Positions 58,601 to 64,000 of a DNA stretch of 64,000 nucleotides are shown here, one piece after another. Position numbers and translations under genes: made by a program. Location of the stretch: positions 25,373,566 to 25,437,565 of the forward strand of contig CM051458.1 of the NCBI GenBank assembly GCA_028274465.1, given 5' to 3'. The stretch's first letter is position 1; each line of letters opens with the position of its first letter. The DNA is from Plantago ovata (lineage: Eukaryota > Streptophyta > Magnoliopsida > Lamiales > Plantaginaceae). The notes under the pieces are model-generated. The model was given only the letters and a program-made list of their open reading frames with translations, was not told the origin of the DNA and did not search any database.

Positions 58601-61600
58601 TATCCCTTTCCTCAAACATAGGTGAGAACTAACTACAGGTACTATAGCTGAAACTAACCTTTCCATTACCCTTACAAACTAGATTAGTTGTCTATTGATT
58701 CATGCATTCACTTTCAATTGCTTTAGGTAGATGAAAGATACAATCCCATGTAAAGAATGAGTTGTATGTCTTCCCTTTATCTAGAACAACAACTAGATCA
58801 CTAGATTAGTTAGATTGCTATTTACAGTGTTCCATTATGATATCCCTTTCCTCAAACATAGGTGTGAACTAACTACAAGTACTATAGTTGAAACTAACCT
58901 TTCTATTACCCTTACAAACTAGATTAGTTGTCTATTGATTCATGCATTCACTTTCAATTGCTTTAGGTAGATGAAAGATACAATCCCATGTAAAGAATGA
59001 GTTGTATGTCTTCCCTTTATCTCGAACAACAACTAGATCACTAGATTAGTTAGATTGCTATTTAGAGTGTTCCATTATGATATCCCTTTCCTCAAACATA
59101 GGAGAGAACTAACTACAAGTACTATAGCTGAAACTAACCTATCCATTACCCTTACAAACTAGATTAGTTGTCTATTGATTCATTCATTCACTTTCTATTG
59201 CTTTAGGTAGATGAAAGATACAATCCCATGTAAAGAATGAGTTGTATGTCTTCCCTTTATCTAGAACAACAACTAGATCACTAGATTAGTTAGATTGCTA
59301 TTTAGAGTGTTCCATTATGATATCCCTTTCCTCAAACATAGGAGAGAACTATCTACAAGTACTATAGCTGAAACTAACCTTTCCATTACCCTTACAAACT
59401 AGATTAGTTGTCTATTGATTCATTCATTCACTTTCTATTGCTTTAGGTAGATGAAAGATACAATCCCATGTAAAGAATGAGTTGTATGTCTTCCCTTTAT
59501 CTAGAACAACAACTAGATCACTAGATTAGTTAGATTGCTATTTAGAGTGTTCCATTATGATATCCCTTTCCTCAAACATAGGTGAGAACTAACTACAGGT
59601 ACTATAGCTGAAACTAACCTTTCCATTACCCTTACAAACTAGATTAGTTGTCTATTGATTCATTCATTCACTTTCTATTGCTTTAGGTAGATGAAAGATA
59701 CAATCCAATGTAAAGAATGAGTTGTATGTCTTCCCTTTATCTAGAACAACAACTAGATCACTAGATTAGTTAGATTGCTATTTAGAGTGTTCCATTATGA
59801 TATCCCTTTCCTCAAACATAGGAGAGAACTAACTACAAGTACTATAGCTGAAACTAACCTTTCCATTACCCTAACAAACTAGATTAGTTGTCTATTGATT
59901 CATTCATTCACTTTCTATTGCTTTAGGTAGATGAAAGATACAATCCCATGTAAAGAATGAGTTGTATGTCTTTCCTTTATCTAGAACAACAACTACATCA
60001 CTAGATTAGTTATATTGCTATTTAGAGTGTTACATTATGATATTCCTTTCCTCAAACATAGGAGAGAACTAACTACAAGTACTAGAGTTATATACACAAT
60101 CAAATAAGAAGTTCCCTTGCTTCCTAAATGTGCAAGTTTAATAGTCCATTGAAACTAACCTATCTATTGTGCTTACTAACTAGATGATTCATTCATCCAC
60201 TTTCTATTGCTTTAAGTAGATGAAAGATATAATGCCATGTAAAGAATGAGTTGTATGTCTTCCCTTTATCTAGAACAACAACTAGATCACTAGATTAGTT
60301 AGATTGCTATTTAGAGTGTTCCATTATGATATCCCTTTCCTCAAACATAGGTGAGAACTAACTACAGGTACTATAGCTGAAACTAACCTTTCCATTACCC
60401 TTACAAACTAGATTAGTTGTCTATTGATTCATTCATTCACTTTCTATTGCTTTAGGTAGATGAAAGATACAATCCCATGTAAAGAATGAGTTGTATGTCT
60501 TCCCTTTATCTAGAACAACAACTAGATCACTAGATTAGTTAGATTGCTATTTAGAGTGTTCCATTATGATATCCCTTTCCTCAAATATAGGAGAGAACTA
60601 ACTACAAGTACTATAGCTGAAACTAACCTTTCCATTTCCCTTACAAACTAGATTAGTTGTCTATTGATTCATTCATTCACTTTCTATTGCTTTAGGTAGA
60701 TGAAAGATACAATCCCATGTAAAGAATGAGTTGTATGTCTTCCGTTTACCTAGAACAACAACTAGATCACTAGATTAGTTAGATTTCTATATACAGTGTT
60801 CCGTTATGATATCCTTTCCGCAAACATAGGAGAGAACTAACTACAAGTACTAGAGTTATATACACAATAAAATAAGAAGTTCCCTTGATTCCGTAATGAG
60901 CAAGTTAAAGAGTCCATTGAAACTAACCTATCTATTTTGCTTACTAACTAGATGATTCATTCATCCACTTTCTATTGCTTTATGTACATGAAAGATACAA
61001 TGCCATGTAAAGAATGAGTTGTATGTATAGAACAACTGTTGGATCACTAGGTTAGTTAGATTGCTATTTAGTGTGTTGCATTATGATATCCCTTTCCTCA
61101 AACATAGGAGAGAACTAACTACAAGTACTATAGCTGAAACTAACCTTTCCATTACACTTACAAACTAGATTAGTTGTCTATTGACTCATTCATTCACTTT
61201 CTATTGCTTTAGGTAGACGAAAGATACAATCCCATGGAAAGAATGAGTTGTATGTCTTCCCTTTATCTAGAACAACAACTAGATCACTAGATTAGTTAGA
61301 TTGCTATTTAGAGTGTTCCATTATGATATCCCTTTCCTCAAACATAGGTGAGAACTAACTACAAGTACTATAGCTGAAACTAACCTTTCTATTACCCTTA
61401 CAAACTAGATTAGTTGTCTATTGATTCATTCATTCACTTTCAATTGCTTTAGGTAGATGAAAGATACAATCGCATGTAAAGAATGAGTTGTATGTCTTCC
61501 CTTTATCTCGAACAACAACTAGTTCACTAGATTAGTTAGATTGCTATTTAGAGTGTTCCATTATGATATCCCTTTCCTCAAACATAGGAGAGAACTAACT

Positions 61601-63046
61601 ACAAGTACTATAGCTGAAACTAACCTATCCATTACCCTTACAAACTAGATTAGTTGTCTATTGATTCATTCATTGACTTTCTATTGCTTTAGGTAGATGA
61701 AAGATACAATCCCATGTAAAGAATGAGTTGTATGTCTTCCCTTTATCTAGAACAACAACTAGATCACTAGATTAGTTAGATTGCTATTTAGAGTGTTCCA
61801 TTATGATATCCCTTTCCTCAAACATAGGAGAGAACTATCTACAAGTACTATAGCTGAAACTAACCTTTCCATTACCCTTACAAACTAGATTAGTTGTCTA
61901 TTGATTCATTCATTCACTTTCTATTGCTTTAGGTAGATGAAAGATACAATCCCATGTAAAGAATGAGTTGTATGTCTTCCCTTTATCTAGAACAACAACT
62001 AGATCACTAGATTAGTTAGATTGCTATTTAGAGTGTTCCATTATGATATCCCTTTCCTCAAACATAGGTGAGAACTAACTACAGGTACTATAGCTGAAAC
62101 TAACCTTTCCATTACCCTTACAAACTAGATTAGTTGTCTATTGATTCATTCATTCACTTTCTATTGCTTTAGGTAGATGAAAGATACAATCCCATGTAAA
62201 GAATGAGTTGTATGTCTTCCCTTTATCTAGAACAACAACTAGATCACTAGATTAGTTAGATTGCTATTTAGAGTGTTCCATTATGATATCCCTTTCCTCA
62301 AACATAGGAGAGAACTAACTACAAGTACTATAGCTGAAACTAACCTTTCCATTACCCTTACAAACTAGATTAGTTGTCTATTGATTCATTCATTCACTTT
62401 CTATTGCTTTAGGTAGATGAAAGATACAATCCCATGTAAAGAATGAGTTGTATGTCTTTCCTTTATCTAGAACAACAACTACATCACTAGATTAGTTAGA
62501 TTGCTATTTAGAGTGTTACATTATGATATCCCTTTCCTCAAACATAGGAGAGAACTAACTACAAGTACTATAGCTGAAACTAACCTTTCCATTACACTTA
62601 CAAACTAGATTAGTTGCCTATTGACTCATTCATTCACTTTCTATTGCTTTAGGTAGACGAAAGATACAATCCCATGGAAAGAATGAGTTGTATGTCTTCC
62701 CTTTATCTAGAACAACAACTAGATCACTAGATTAGTTAGATTGTTATTTAGAGTGTTCCATTATGATATCCCTTTCCTCAAACATAGGTTAGAACTAACT
62801 ACAAGTACTATAGCTGAAACTAACCTTTCTATTACCCTTACAAACTAGATTAGTTGTCTATTGATTCATGCATTCACTTTCAATTGCTTTAGGTAGATGA
62901 AAGATACAATCCCATGTAAAGAATGAGTTGTATGTCTTCCCTTTATCTCGAACAACAACTAGATCACTAGATTAGTTAGATTGCTATTTAGAGTGTTCCA
63001 TTATGATATCCCTTTCCTCAAACATAGGAGAGAACTAACTACAAGT
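52614..63046 (-). repeat. satellite array 4, minus orientation
   Basis: About 10.4 kb, mostly A monomers. B monomers start at 58371 (internally deleted), 60078 and 60846. Between the LTR junction and 58371 the period is exactly 240 except for three single-base losses (near 53056, 54975 and 57182). One monomer at about 61018-61040 carries the 11-bp deletion that is otherwise common only in array 1. The array ends at the 5' end of LINE-3. No gene was seen. Confidence 0.95.
56160..58370 (-). repeat. homogenised tract of nine near-identical A monomers
   Basis: Successive 240-bp monomers in this tract are almost base-for-base identical. The visible differences are GTTGAAAC versus GCTGAAAC and one lost T near 57182. 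Flanking monomers carry several private variants each. This suggests recent local amplification or gene conversion. Confidence 0.8.
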
Positions 63047-63084
63047 CATTCTTTAGAAAAAGTCGAAATTTCTCTCCTAAATTT

Positions 63085-63442
63085 TAGGAGATGCCCTAAT
63101 TCTGCCGTTCCCGTATTCCGGCCACCGGTCTCCGGCGGTGGATCTGTGCGTCGCACGCGCCTTTCCGTTACATTCCACTCTTCAAGGGCTATCTATCCAT
63201 ACCAAGTTTGCCCGTTTTGGAAATCGGACGCGCCCTATACGTATTTTCCGATTTCGTATAATTTAGGAGATGCCCTAATTCTGCCGTTCCCGTATTCCGG
63301 CCACCAGTCTCCGACGGTAGATCTGTGATTCTCACGCGCCACTCCATTCTCTTCCCCTCTACAAGGGCTATCCATCCATACCAAGTTTGCTCGTTTTGGA
63401 CGTCGGACGCGCCCTGTACGTATTTTCCGATTTCGTATAATT
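63085..63442 (+). repeat. tandem 5' UTR repeats of LINE-3 (two units of about 179 bp)
   Basis: TAGGAGATGCCCTAATTCTG starts at 63085 and 63264. Both units continue through CCGTTCCCGTATTCCGGCCACC, a CGCACGCGCC/TCACGCGCC segment, ACCAAGTTTGC and CGGACGCGCCCT, and end with TATTTTCCGATTTCGTATAA. The units differ in the middle. LINE-2 has a similar pair at 168-bp spacing. A promoter role, as for 5' monomers of mouse L1, is inferred. Confidence 0.8.
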
Positions 63443-63485
63443 TATATTTTCCGGATTCTGTTACAGTTTTGCAGGTTTGCAAGAT

Positions 63486-64000
63486 ATGGCTCACCACCAC
63501 CGTACTGCGGCGGAGGTCCTTGCCACACCACCCAACACGGGAACGAACCGGCCTGCTTGGGTCCTTGATGGACCAAAGTTTATGCCGGTTCGATCAGGTA
63601 ATATCGTTTCTGTTTCTTTGGACGATAATTTCTTACAATCGAGGGTTGATACCTGCTCTCGTTTTGCATGTATTGGTCGCCTCATGATGCCAAAAGGATC
63701 TGTTCCATGGAAATATCATGATTTGAAGCAGGCGTTACACGCTCTTTGGAAGATTACAGATTGTCGAATGCTTGCAATCGGGCATGGATTTTATATCTTT
63801 CAGTTTGCTACGGAAGAACAAAGGAACGAGATTCTGGATTCTAGTTCCTTTAAACTCAATTTGGGTACACTGTATATGCAACCTTGGGTGCCAAATTTCG
63901 ACCCTGGCAAGGCTGCTACTACTCTAGCTAAAGTTTGGATTCGTTTATTTGGTCTTGGTTATGAATATCTTCATCGATCAATAATTCTTAGTCTTGCTGC
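63486..64000 (+). CDS. LINE-3 ORF1 protein, partial (DUF4283-like)
   Basis: The frame is open from ATG 63486 to the window end, 171 codons with no stop. It starts MAHHHRTAAEVLATPP and contains the RNA-binding-type core seen in LINE-2 ORF1: CIGRLMMPKGSVPWKYHDLK, FYIFQF, YMQPWVPNF and VWIRLFGLGYEYLH. In plant L1 elements this protein binds the element RNA. The zinc knuckle expected after residue about 240 lies beyond the window. The DUF4283-like core is clearly diverged from LINE-2, so they are different subfamilies. No frameshift or stop is visible, so this is the least damaged coding sequence of the three LINEs as far as it can be seen. Confidence 0.85.
   Translation, partial: MAHHHRTAAEVLATPPNTGTNRPAWVLDGPKFMPVRSGNIVSVSLDDNFLQSRVDTCSRFACIGRLMMPKGSVPWKYHDLKQALHALWKITDCRMLAIGHGFYIFQFATEEQRNEILDSSSFKLNLGTLYMQPWVPNFDPGKAATTLAKVWIRLFGLGYEYLHRSIILSLA

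Larger units (their letters stand above)
63047..64000 (+). mobile_element. LINE-3: 5' end of an L1-like retrotransposon, running off the window
   Basis: A plus-strand non-LTR element starting directly after satellite sequence ending CTACAAGT. Its 5' end shares GTCGAAATTTCTCTCCTAAA with the 5' end of LINE-2. It has a 5' UTR with two 179-bp repeats and an ORF1 open to the window end. Because the 5' end matches that of another copy, the element is probably not 5'-truncated. ORF2 lies beyond 64000. Confidence 0.88.

Noticed and set aside
7492..63046. centromeric or subtelomeric identity of the satellite
   Set aside because: No telomere repeat, CENP-B-like box or centromere-type (CRM) element was recognised; sequence alone cannot decide.
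63189..63687. open frames on both strands at the start of LINE-3
   Set aside because: They overlap the 5' UTR repeats and the start of ORF1; the frame from 63486 is the one homologous to LINE-2 ORF1.

Overview
This window is repetitive plant nuclear DNA: about 43 kb of a 240-bp satellite invaded by retrotransposons. No rRNA, tRNA, CRISPR array or ordinary host gene was seen. The organism is an angiosperm. The evidence is Ty3/gypsy elements of the Tat type with an antisense spliced extra gene, and L1-like LINEs whose ORF1 has a DUF4283-like fold and a zinc knuckle and whose ORF2 ends in zf-RVT and RNase H. Species cannot be named from the sequence.

Layout. (1) 1-7491: the 3' part of a plus-strand Ty3/gypsy element: decayed integrase end, an antisense three-exon gene (1387-4703), a 137-bp-period minisatellite (5935-6490) and the 3' LTR (6735-7491). 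(2) 7492-25409: satellite array 1, plus orientation, with nested higher-order repeats of 806, 2380 and 6084 bp. (3) 25410-25509: a 100-N gap. (4) 25510-27927: a 5'-truncated LINE (LINE-1), minus strand. (5) 27928-35841: satellite array 2, minus orientation. (6) 35842-40733: LINE-2, minus strand, with both ends and a 14-bp target duplication but an internal deletion. (7) 40734-47490: satellite array 3. (8) 47491-52613: the 5' half of a second copy of the same LTR family, minus strand: 5' LTR, primer site, gag-protease and RT, cut inside RNase H. (9) 52614-63046: satellite array 4. (10) 63047-64000: the 5' end of LINE-3, plus strand, running off the window with an open ORF1.

The satellite has two forms: A (240 bp) and B (289 bp, about 49 bp longer in one segment). 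Spacing between B monomers in array 3 is exactly 289 + n x 240 bp. That ruler dates the insertions as later than the array. Removing LINE-2 plus one target duplication restores 289 + 2 x 240, and removing the truncated LTR element restores the register with no target duplication at all.

The two LTR elements together show the family's gene order (LTR, primer site, gag-pro, RT-RNaseH, then integrase, antisense gene, minisatellite, LTR), but they are two separate insertions and neither is complete. None of the three LINEs is demonstrably active; LINE-3 is the only one with no visible damage in the part seen. I found no clearly new defence or metabolic system. The most unusual items are the antisense spliced gene with its own promoter inside the retrotransposon, the retrotransposon minisatellite, the register-preserving insertion without target duplication, and the reversal of satellite orientation at the assembly gap.
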